A stretch of 64,000 bases of DNA, taken from contig CM056562.1 of NCBI GenBank assembly GCA_029721515.1, forward strand, positions 6,058,963 to 6,122,962, written 5' to 3'. Of this stretch, positions 11,395-22,040 are shown in pieces. The stretch is from Synanceia verrucosa. Its lineage: Eukaryota; Chordata; Actinopteri; Perciformes; Synanceiidae. A program made the position numbers and the translations under genes. The notes beneath the pieces are model-generated. The model saw only the letters and a program-made list of their open reading frames with translations. It had not been told where the DNA came from and made no database searches. The stretch's first letter is position 1. Every line of letters begins with the position of its first letter.

Positions 11395-11882
11395 CAGTGC
11401 TTATACAAATTTATTAGACCACCACCCAGTGTAAGGTTCACCACCAAGCCCTAAGTTAAGAGTATTGCTGATTATCAAAATATCTTTATGTTTCTGTAAT
11501 GTTAATCCACCAGTATGTGCAAGCTCTTTCATCAAAATTATATATTTAATGCCAAAATATAATTATTGCTGTTATCCATGAATTTTCAAATTTACTGTTT
11601 AATAAAAATCAGAAACAACACATTATTATGTTTGATTGAGTTACCAAATTCCAGTTATTTCCTGTCATTCCTGGCTTTAGTGTTTCATCGTTATTCTGGA
11701 TTCATTTCTGACTTCTCAGAGAATTTCAGCATTCTGGCTCAAATTTGGGTCTAAAAGGGTGAATTCAGTTTAAATTCCTCACTCCTGTTCAAAATTGCAA
11801 TGAAGCATAGGGAACTCAGTGAGACAGAAAGAGTCTATTTACAAATAGCACAGGTGGTCTAATAAATTTATTAAGCACTATG
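11395..11882. mobile_element. Tc1/mariner-type MITE (488 bp)
   Basis: The ends are inverted repeats of about 30 bp. The left end reads CAGTGCTTATACAAATTTAT then TAGACCACC. The right end, reverse-complemented, reads CATAGTGCTTAATAAATTTA then TTAGACCACC. TA dinucleotides flank both ends (11393-11394, 11883-11884). The interior has no transposase motif, so it is non-autonomous. Confidence 0.82.
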
Positions 11883-11884
11883 TA

Positions 11885-13429
11885 TCCATATACATGTGGA
11901 TATGGACACTGTGGCAGAGCAGACTGAACCTGCTGCAGGTAGAGGCATCGGTAAAGAAAGGTGTTGGCCAATTATTATTTTTTTTTCATCATCCTTGAAG
12001 AAGGACCCTGAAGCCTGTATTAGCAAATTCATATCAGCTACCCTGTGGGTTGGTTGGTTATCTAGTTTGAATAATTGCATAAACCCTTATATGACTGCAT
12101 ATGAGTCATCAACAAGTGTATTAATTTATAATGGCTGTGAGTGTGAAAATACTCGCCCGTACCCACACAGTCAAGAGATTTCACACACCTCTCATATCTA
12201 GCCAGTCATTACTGGCTGCCATTCAGTCACTGCAGTGCAGGGACATTCTCCCTGGTACTTAATTACGCACAAAAACATGTGGTGTTTTTTGGGTATGCAT
12301 CACCTTGGCAATCATGCAAAATATAGCAGACTGACAGACTGAAGTGTTCATTACAAGAGTCTCTGTAGATGAGAGGCTTTTACTGCAGAGGGAACAAATA
12401 CCCTGTCAATTCAAGGGTGGTGGGAAATGTCATCAGAATAGAGGTTTCACGTGCAGTTTTAAGACAGCATTTTCCCTTCATTGCAGATTAATGTCTGGAA
12501 AATCAAATATTTTGTAGTGCCTGGTGTTATTACATTTTGAAACAAGTGACTAGTCTGCTTACATTTTACAACTTTAAACACCAATAAAAATATGGGCTGT
12601 GTTAAGTCTTGAGGCAGAAGTATAAGATGCTTTCATTTTTGTCGCCTGTTGACTGGTTGATGTTTAAGATATCTGCAGTCAAAGCAAATGAAGTGAAAAT
12701 GATGTGTTCCTTCATCATAAAGCAGCTCAAAATGTGATCAAATACCGTACACAATACATTTTGAAATTTATGAAAAAGGGACCTTAATGGAAGAAGACGT
12801 ATTATAAATATATACATATATAGCTAGAGATATGGAAACAAAGAGAGCAAGAGAGCTGGTGTACTTAAAAGTGTTGCCAGAGGCTTTTTGTGCTCCAAAG
12901 TCTATCCTCAGATCAAACACATGATGTGTTAGCTCTTTGTCAGTCTGAGAATTTGTGCACATAACACTCTCACAAGAAATAATAAGCTATTATTTGTGTA
13001 TGTGACGCTCCCAGGGTTTGAGAGTAGTAGTTGCTTTAAACACACAATATTTACACATGTAATAAATGATTAAAACATCATAAGACCTTGATACGGCTTA
13101 CAGTAAATTGCTCCCATTGCAGGAACATATTGAGCCGTCATGGCTAGCATGCACTGTTTAGATTTCCGATCTAAAGCTGAATTAATTGATTGTTTTGATC
13201 AGCTGTTGTAGTCTGTCAGGTTGCTGTGAGGCGTCCCAGAACCCCTTTGTCATTTAAAATCCAAGCAGACACCCTACGTCTCAAATGTCAAGAGCAAGAG
13301 AAAATCAAGAGTACTTGAATACTCCAGTACAAGAATACTGGACATCTTACATGATTCAGAGGATCTCTTCAAATAACTCCTGAGCATATATGGATAGTAA
13401 CAAAGTAGATATTAACCTACTATTAGACA
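11885..13429. other. Intergenic DNA, no gene recognised
   Basis: The frame at 11896-12201 and the other short frames have no recognisable domain. The sequence is AT-rich, without clear repeat structure. Confidence 0.55.
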
Positions 13430-16003
13430 CACAGTCTAGAAACAACATATAGTCTAGTAATTATATGTAGTCTAGTAACAACATATAGTCTAGTGACAAC
13501 ATAAAGTCTAGTTACAACATAAAGTCTAGTTACAACATAGTCTAGTAACAACATAGTCTAGCAACAACTTAGTCTAGTAACAACATATAGTCTAGTAACA
13601 ACAGTCTAGCAACAACATATAGTCTAGTAACAACGACTTAACAATAACATATAGTCTAGTAACAATAGATAGTCTAGTAACAACGACTCAACAATAACAT
13701 ATAGTCTAGTAACAATATATAGTCTAGTAACAACGACTTAACAATAACGTAGTAGTCTAGTAGTCTAGTAACAACTAGTAACAACATAGTCTAGCAACAA
13801 CATATAGTCTAGTAACAACATATAGTCTAGTAACAACATAGAGTCAAGTAACAACAGTTTGGCAACAACACAGAGTCAAGTAACAACAGTTTAGCAAAAA
13901 CACAGAGTCAAGTAACAACAGTTTAGCAACAACATATAGTCTAGTAACAACAGTCTAGTAACAACATAGTCTAGTAACAACATATAGTCCAGTAACAACA
14001 TATAGTCTAGTAACAACATAGTCAAGCAACAACATATAGTCTAGTAACAACTGTCTAGTAACAACATAGTCTAGTAACAACATATAGTCTAGTAACAACA
14101 GTCTAGTAACAACATAGTCTAGTAACAACATATAGTCTAGTAACAACATAATCAAGTAACAACATATAGTGTAGTAACAACAGTCTAGTAACAACATATA
14201 GTCTAGTAACAACATATAGTATAGTAACAACATAGTCAAGTAACAACATATAGTCTAGTAACAACAGTCTAGTAACAACATATAGTCTAGTAACAACATA
14301 ATCAAGTAACAACATATAGTCTAGTAACAACATATAGTATAGTAACAACATAGTCAAGTAACAACATATAGTCTAGTAGCAACAGTCTAGTAACAACAGT
14401 CTAGTAACAACATATAGTCTAGTAACAACAGTCTAGTAACAACATATAGTCTTGTAATAACAGTCTAGTAACAACAGTCCAGTAAAAACATATAGTCTAG
14501 TAACAACAGTCTAGTAACAACATATAGTCCAGTAACAACATATTGTCTAGTAATAACATATAATCTAGTAACAGTCTAGTAACAACATATAGTCTAGTAA
14601 CAACAGTCGAGTAACAACATATAGTCTAGTAACAACATTGTCAAGTAACAGCATATAGTCTAGTAACAACAGTCTAGTAACAACATATAGTCTAGTAACA
14701 ACATATAGTCTAGTAACAACAGTCTAGTAACAACATGTAGTCTTGTAACGACATAGTCAAGTAACAGCATATAGTCTAGTAACAACAGTCTAGTAGTAAC
14801 ATATAGTCTAGTAACAACATATTGTCTAGTAATAACATATAATCTAGTAACAGTCTAGGAACAACATATAGTCTAGTAACAACAGTCTAGTAACAACTTA
14901 TAGTCTAGTAACAACAGTCTAGTAACAACATATAGTCTAGTAACAACAGTCTAGTAACAACAGTCTAGTAACAACATATAGTCTGGTAACAACATATTGT
15001 CTAGTAACAGCATATAGTCTAGTAACAACAGTCTAGTAATAACATATAGTCTAGTAACAACAGTCGAGTAACAACATATAGTCTAGTAACAACAGTCGAG
15101 TAACAACATATAGTCTAGTAACAACAGTCAAGTAACAACGTATAGTCTAGTAACAACATAGTCAAGTAACAACATATAGTCTAGTAAGAATAGTCTAGTA
15201 ACAACATATAGTCTAGTAACAACATAGTCAATTAACAACATATAGTTTAGTAACAACAGTCTAGTAACAACATATAGTCTAGTAACAACAGTCTAGTAAC
15301 AACATATAGTCTAGTAACAACAGTCTAGTAACAACATATAGTCTTGTAATAACAGTCTAGTAACAACAGTCTAGTAACAACATATAGTCCAGTAACAGCA
15401 TATAGTCTAGTAACAACAGTCTAGTAGTAACATATAGTCTAGTAACAACATATTGTCTAGTAATAACATATAATCTAGTAATTGTCTAGTAACAGCATAT
15501 AGTCTAGTAACAACAGTCTAGTAATAACATATAGTCTAGTAACAACAGTCGAGTAACAACATATAGTCTAGTAACAACAGTCGAGTAACAACATATAGTC
15601 TAGTAACAACAGTCGAGTAACAACGTATAGTCTAGTAACAACATAGTCAAGTAACAACATATAGTCTAGTAAGAATAGTCTAGTAACAACATATAGTCTA
15701 GTAACAACATAGTCAATTAACAACATATAGTTTAGTAACAACAGTCTAGTAACAACATATAGTCTCATAACAACATATAGTCTAGTAACAACAGTCTAGT
15801 AACAACATATAGTCTAGTAACAACAGTCTAGTAACAACATATCGTCTCATAACAACATATAGTCTAGTAACAACAGTCTAGTAACAACATATAGTCTAGT
15901 AACAACAGTCTAGTAACAACATATCGTCTCATAACAACATATAGTCTAGTAACAACAGTCTAGTAACAACATAGTTAAGTAACAGCAGTCTAGTAACAAC
16001 ATG
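13430..16003. repeat. TA-step minisatellite, about 2.57 kb
   Basis: Tandem array of a short unit AACA(TA)nGTCTAGTAAC, where n is 0, 1 or 2, giving 14-, 16- and 18-bp units. An 18+14 dimer (32 bp) is common. Variants include GTCAAGT, GTCGAGT, GTCCAGT and CTCATAAC. Higher-order copies are visible. 14996-15275 and 15481-15760 match almost perfectly (offset 485), sharing rare variants such as AGTAAGAATAGTC and AGTCAATTAAC. About 14760-14855 matches about 15391-15486 (offset 631). A 50-bp period with CAACGACTTAACAATAAC occurs at 13631, 13681 and 13731. Minus-strand frames (Leu/Tyr/Asp/Val repeats) are artefacts of the array. The left edge is degenerate. Confidence 0.95.
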
Positions 16004-17001
16004 AAGGAGTGGTTCTTTCCATAGCAAGACACTGGCGTGTTATTAATCCTTAAATCTTTTATTGTAGCATCACAGCTACTTAGCTAGCTAGCTATAGTTT
16101 AAATGTTGACACACACAATGACATTTTTTGTAATGTAAACATTAGATGACTTACCTCTGTATTTGGCCTTCACCTCCTCCTGCTTTTTTCTCCTTTTTGA
16201 CCCCCCGTAGCAGGTGGCTCCTATATCAACAGTGACTGCCTACATGGCCTATGCCAAGGACTGGCCCTGAGAGGGGACCTATTACTATAAGCAACAGTTT
16301 GCATATAGTCCTGTGATTTTTTTTTCAACATAAGTATTAATTAGTACAATTTTAAGGTTTTTTTTTTTAGCTATTTGAGTGTTAATGAGGGTAACCAGAC
16401 ATTAGAAGGTTTTAGAAAGAACTGTGAAATAAGCAGCAAGATGGAAGGCCATTTTGACATCAATTTTTCACTGCTATTGCAGTGTCGACATATCCTGAAA
16501 GTGTGGACGCAGGAGCTTATGGAGTGTGCAGCTGTGGCACACATGAGGACATCAAAGGCCACTACCATTCCCATACAAAAATCTCTTTAACACACAAAAA
16601 AGAATGCTTCCAGGGCTATGGAGGAATTGAATTTTTAAAAAAGGAAGTTGAAAATAGTCCAGAACATGGAGAAATATCAACTGGGAGAGAACAGAGAACA
16701 AACTGCAGAGGAGCAGTGTAAGAGACAACAAAGATCAGCCAGATGATGCAGGGAAATTCATATATAACAGGTTAACATATCTGTGTAGCCACGGTCTGAT
16801 ATACTGTGTGTTCCTCTGTACCATTATCATCCATAGTTGTCACAAATAAAAGCACATCAGTGTGCCTCATCTTAATCTCACAAATGGTCGGTAATGGTCA
16901 TTTTACCCCAAAATGTGGGTCAACGTCACACTACTGGCAACAAAAACATATTAGATTTTGTATCCTCAATATGTTCTGTACGAGAAAAAAAAGGTTGCAA
17001 G
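16004..17001. other. Intergenic DNA, no gene recognised
   Basis: No supported gene. A short TAGCTAGCTAGCTATAG palindromic run lies near 16080-16095. The frames at 16375-16590 and 16482-16721 show no domain. Confidence 0.55.
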
Positions 17002-18058
17002 TAGGGATGCATCAATATGAAAATTTTGGCCAACACCAATATCTGTTATTAATATTGCCGTTATGGCCGATAACCGAGATTTACCAATATTGATATATGC
17101 TAAAACTATTATTTATTTTCAAAATGTGTCTTAAATAGCAAGGTTACAGCGCTACCATAACACAAGCATCCGACAGTGTTACTTTTTAGCAACCTTTACC
17201 ACTTGTAGCAAGAGTGTAACTAAGATAACGGTTAGTTTAACTTCCTCAACATGCAAAACTCCTGTTAGAAAGTTTGGATCATAAATTAAAGATTCCTGAG
17301 ATGAAATCCAGGGACATTTATAGCTCAGAGATAGTAACAGTTATTACGGTAGCAGCTTTTTTACCATAATAAATGTTGTTGTAGTCAAACATCAAACATT
17401 TTTTTTCTCAATCATAAAACAAAGAAATCTGAAACATTGTTGGGAACAGCTCTAGCCACAGACTGGTCATCCAAAATGGGGACTGTCCCCATGAATCTGC
17501 TGCCGCGCATTATACAAGCCTCCTCACTATCTAAGTTAAAAACCCTTCTTAAAACGCTTCTCAAAACCCACCTCTTTTCTTTAGCTTTTCAAACAACGTA
17601 GGTTGCATTGGTGTTTTATCTGGGGTGGACTGTCTTATATTTATTTTTTATTTATCATTAGCTTTATTATTTTCATGTATTCATTATATTTTTATTGTTT
17701 TTGTTTTACATACAGCACAAGGAAGCCTTGTGTTAATCTAAATTGTGCTTTATAAATATAATTGGACTGAACTGGACCTTATCATAAATTACAGACTGTG
17801 AAAAACGACCACAATGCTCCTCTTCAGTTTAACACCCACAATCCTGTGCTGCATTTACTTCACTGACACTGTCACTTCCCAAATTAATACCACATGACCA
17901 AATCCCCTCTCTCCCCCTGCTTTTCCTGACACACAAACAGCAGCTACACAGATATAAACATTGGTTGTTAATATCGGCCAATTTTTACTCATCAGACCGA
18001 TGCCAATATGTTTAATCGGCTGATATTGATGTTAATCCCGATATATTGTGCATTTCTA
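17002..18058. mobile_element. hAT-like non-autonomous element with 8-bp TSD
   Basis: The ends are inverted (TAGGGATGCATCAATAT on the left; TAGAAATGCACAATATATC when the right end is reverse-complemented). They are flanked by an 8-bp direct repeat, GTTGCAAG (16994-17001) and GTTGTAAG (18059-18066), with one mismatch. An 8-bp duplication with TAGNNATGCA-type ends is typical of hAT transposons. No transposase is encoded. The interior carries a LINE 3' fragment (about 17450-17776). Confidence 0.85.
17450..17776 (+). repeat. LINE 3'-end fragment nested in the hAT-like element
   Basis: Translation of 17540-17590 gives a LKTLLKTLLKTHLFSLAF-like stretch, the conserved end of fish L2/Rex-type LINE reverse-transcriptase ORFs. 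It is followed by an AT-rich 3' region and the tail TGTGCTTTATAAATATAATT then GGACTGAACTGGA, which resembles the (TTGAA)-type tail of such LINEs. It is 5'-truncated, as expected for target-primed insertion. Confidence 0.65.
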
Positions 18059-18066
18059 GTTGTAAG

Positions 18067-21000
18067 AAAATGTATGAATGGAAAGTTTTGAAAATCATCA
18101 GAAATACTTTTTTAGGCCTTTTTATTTCAGTGATTATACAAGGTGAGACTGTTGTGCATGCTGGAGATGAATGACTGGAAGGATTTTTTTAATTAATTTA
18201 ACTTTAAATTAATCTTTGGCAACATTCTTTTGGACTGAAAGTGTTTTGATGGTAAAAGGTCAGTGTGACCTTACACCATGTGATTCTATTTTAATTTGTG
18301 GGGGATCATGTAATAAAATGCCTTTACTATAATGATGATTAAACCCTATAATGTCCTGGTGTTTTATGAAACTAAAAGTAAAGCTTTACAGAGTAAAGTG
18401 TAAAGCTTTTCAGTTATTATGATGCCATTTATATGTATTCAATTCCCAGCAGAACGACTCAGGCAAAGAAGTTGTCTCTTAATAAAACATGACCAATGAT
18501 CAATTCAATTTCTCAATGTGGAAAAAAAAAAACGTTCTCTCATATGCAGACAAGTCAACAGGCTGCTTTCAATTCTGTCTGTCTAATGAGGGTCACTGGG
18601 AAGGTTGAACAGCCCCAACCAGCCTCCAAGACAACCTGTGCAGTGATGGACAAGTGCACAAAATTATTGATGCATGTATTCAAACAGAGCCGGTATCATC
18701 TGAGGACATTCAAATTAATTAAATCTTACTGTTGCTCACTGTACCAAATTCTTATTCAGACCAGAAAATTTTAAAGTGTGTGGCTGCTCTCGCTAACCTG
18801 ATTGATGTTCATATAAGGGGGGGAAAAGAAAAGCTGCGGCTCCCACGAGATCATTAAATGTCCTGTTGTCGTCTCAGCAGGTCAGCAGTCAAGTCATGTC
18901 AAGTAAAACTTATAGTAAGTGAGCTATGCTCTGCAGACTCTATACAGTAATAGTCGAGTACCCAGTGAATGCACAGTTAAATATTTTAGACCAGCACATC
19001 AGGACTAATTTCCAATTGATTTTCTGTCAGGCTTGATATGTAGCTTCTAATAAAAAGCATTTCATTGACAGAGTGAGTTCTTGTGCAATGTGCAACACGA
19101 GGGTCATTAAATTGTTGAGATGTCCCATCTTTTCCAATATAAAAACACAAACTAAATGAGCTTTCCCAAAGAAATAACTGAAAACACAGGTGCAAGCACA
19201 GGTGTGTTACCAGTGAACAAGTCAAGCAGCAAGTTTGTTGATATAAATTTACATCATCAGTTTGTTTTTTAAATGCTCATATATATATACCAAGTGCCAT
19301 ACCACAAGATGGAAGTACTGACTGTGTGAGTGCGAAATACAAAAGTCTTTAATCCAGATTTATTTTCAGTTTGACGTTCCACGCATCTAAAAAAAAAAAC
19401 AAATATCACCTCTGCTCCACTTTTCTGTTTGAAAATAATTTTAAAAATAACTACATGAACACTACAATCAGGCTACTCTTGATAGATCACTGAGAATCAT
19501 CTATAAATATATCAGGTCTTATCATCATGAAAAATTATAAATATAATATAATGCTGACTGACAAATTATTATTAATTATTATTATTATTAATATAAATTA
19601 ATTAATATTAATGTAATATAATTAGAGTGAGTTCTAATAAATAAGCGCTGTGTTTATGAAAAGAGCATCTCTTTCCCTTTTCCTTTTTGTCCATTTCACG
19701 TTACAAATTGTACATGTAATATAAAGGGAAAGTCAATCACCAGTGTCACCTGAGGTTTAAATTCTCAACCTCTTTTCCTTCAGATATTTGTAACCCTGAC
19801 CCTGACTGTGACTATGTAAAATCTGATGTAATTTTACCATCTCACTTCAAACAAAATTGAAAAGTGGGCAGCCCTGTTAACAGCTGCATATGGCAGTCAG
19901 CAACGACAATATAAGAAAATAACTCAAACAGTTAAGCTGTGGGCCAGAATAATGAGCTAAACAAGCTAAATAATGAGCCAAAACTCACCATGAAGCTGCA
20001 TAAAGCTAAGGAGAGCTGCAGATGTAGGGTGATTCTCTGCAGATTCATCATTACAAGCAAACCCCTGCACATTGTGACACTGGGTTGTATTTTAACGTTG
20101 TAATTAGGGAAAGAGGGAAAGATAATGGTTTTGGTTAAATGTTAATGAAGTAAACAAGTTATGCCTCACACTTCAAGTCATAGTTAACTTTTTAATATTA
20201 AAACAAAAGCACAATCTTTCCCAGTAATATCACCCAGTACTGGGATTACATTAGCATAAAAATGTTTGATCATCCTTTCATTGCAAGATAGGAAAATGAA
20301 TTTAATATATTATCATGAAATATCTTGATCAAAAATAGCAATCTAGATGCATTTCTCTTAAAATGATTTTGTTGTTGCAAAACAGTAGTATAGTATATAT
20401 AGATATATTGCAATTACTGGGATAGTCAAATATCTGTATGCTTCCAGAATCCAGACAATGGTACGTTAAAATCCATATCAGCAGCAGGGCTCCCAGGTGG
20501 CAAAAACGCTAGTGCAGAACTGGACTGGTGTTGGAAATTAGCTTTGTCTATATACAGTACAGTTGATCAGGCTCTGCTTCTGCAATGTATCAATGTTTTC
20601 CTGTATTTATCCTTTACAATTAATTAAATAAGTCATTTGCTAATTTATCAAACTCTAAATATGATTTTTTAATGAAAATAGGCTGTTTCTTGGAATAACC
20701 AATCCTCAGTCAAAGCACTAGAATATTCCAGAATCCCCTATCCATCTCTGCCAGATGCACACTGCCACAGGGGAAGCAGTACAGGGGAGTGTGATTTCTT
20801 ATGCCTGATATAAAGCCTAAAGCAAGACCTGGCTGAGACAATGGCTCCCCAGAGCACCGCCAGAGTTATTGAGCTACTCTTGCTCATGTTATATATATCT
20901 GCTTACATGATATTTATTACTGCTATAACTAAAGAAAGAAGCCAGAGACAATAACCTTCATTTTCCCCTTTTGTCTAACAAATAGGAGCCATTAGCTATG

Positions 21001-21577
21001 CTGCTCTGTGCAGTGCTTACACTAGATTTTACATGACCGGACAACGTTGCTCAGTTGACAGTAAGTTCATTCAGTCACATTTACATTTATGTGAAATGCA
21101 GCATTGGAGTGATATAAATACCACCGACACAGTATCTATTAGTCTTTAGGGGCAACGTTAAAGAGGCTACGGGAAATGTAACTTGCAGGATAAACCTGCC
21201 CTCCTCTGTGGGAAGACGCTTCCATGCGTCTGACTTTGAACTCATTGTTCATGTTAGTTTGCAAAAATGCATGCTATGTACACTACTCCATACAACTGAA
21301 ATCCAGATGTTTGCAGCGGGGAAATGTGGAAATGTTGAAGATGATGTGGTAGTTTCATGTGTCTTTGCTGAAACGATGTGCAGTAGAAGCACAAAACAAA
21401 ACCAGTGTTTGGTTTGTCCATTGAGTCCCAATCAAGATACACTGGACGAAATATGAGTTTGTTTTAAAAACGCAACATTGTATTTTTTTCGATATTAATT
21501 TGAATTTTCATAAATTATTGGGTGACTTCACTTGGTATGATACTGAACACAAATGAACAAAAGCAATAATAGAAAAA
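18067..21577. other. Intergenic DNA, no gene recognised
   Basis: No supported gene. The segment 19632-19668 (TTCTAATAAATAAGCGCTGT then GTTTATGAAAAGAGC) matches a segment inside the intronic hAT-like element at about 53890-53922, so it is a dispersed-repeat fragment. An AT-only stretch of ATT/TAA repeats lies at 19560-19622. The short frames at 21208-21456 show no domain. Confidence 0.55.
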
Positions 21578-22040
21578 TTAATCAACATGGATTACAAATG
21601 TCAGTATCTTGTGTGATCGTCGTGGCATAGACATGATGAGCGCGTTGATTTCAGCCACTGGAATCGCTTCCCACTCTTCCAAGAGTGCAGTACGGAGATC
21701 AGCAACCGTCACCGGCAGTGGAATACGACGCCGTACACGGCGATCCAGATTGTCCCAAAGGTGTTCAGTTCGGTTCATATCCGGGGAATAAGGCGGTCAG
21801 TCCATAACCTGCACATTATGTCTGTGCATAACGTGCCTGCAGGCGTGAGATAGTGCATCTGTGGACGCCAAAATGCCTGGCTACCCTCGCTTCGGTCATT
21901 CTGGATCTCAGCATACCAATGGCCTGCTCCCTCATGTTTGCTGCTAAGCGTGGCATGGTGACCGTCTGTGACAGCTTGCATTTTTCCTCCAGGTTTTTAA
22001 AGCCTTGACCAGTTGAGCTCAAATCACCAAAAGAACTCAT
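21578..22040 (-). pseudogene. Tc1-like transposase, internally deleted (second family)
   Basis: Read on the minus strand from 22040, the sequence gives an N-terminal helix-turn-helix portion (ANMREQAIGMLRSRMTEARV, then ARHFGVHRCTISRLQARYAQT). It then jumps within a few bases to the C-terminal catalytic end (PPYSPDMNRTEHLWDNLDRR, TVADLRTALLEEWEAIP, LIMSMPRR). The Glu of the DDE triad is present in RTEHLWD. The whole central part, including both catalytic Asp residues and the nuclear-localisation linker, is missing. A TGA replaces the Trp expected before PPYSPD. It is a different family from the elements at 9.4 kb and 60.6 kb. Element ends and TA target sites were not identified with confidence; the repeat probably extends to about 21475 and 22130. 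Confidence 0.88.

Noticed and set aside
13955..15768. Minus-strand open frames of Leu/Tyr/Asp/Val repeats
   Set aside because: They are translations of the minisatellite array; unit lengths of 14, 16 and 18 bp cannot keep a protein repeat in frame, and no start context or domain exists.
13430..16003. CRISPR-like direct repeat array
   Set aside because: The repeats are head-to-tail with no unique spacers, in vertebrate DNA; it is a minisatellite.
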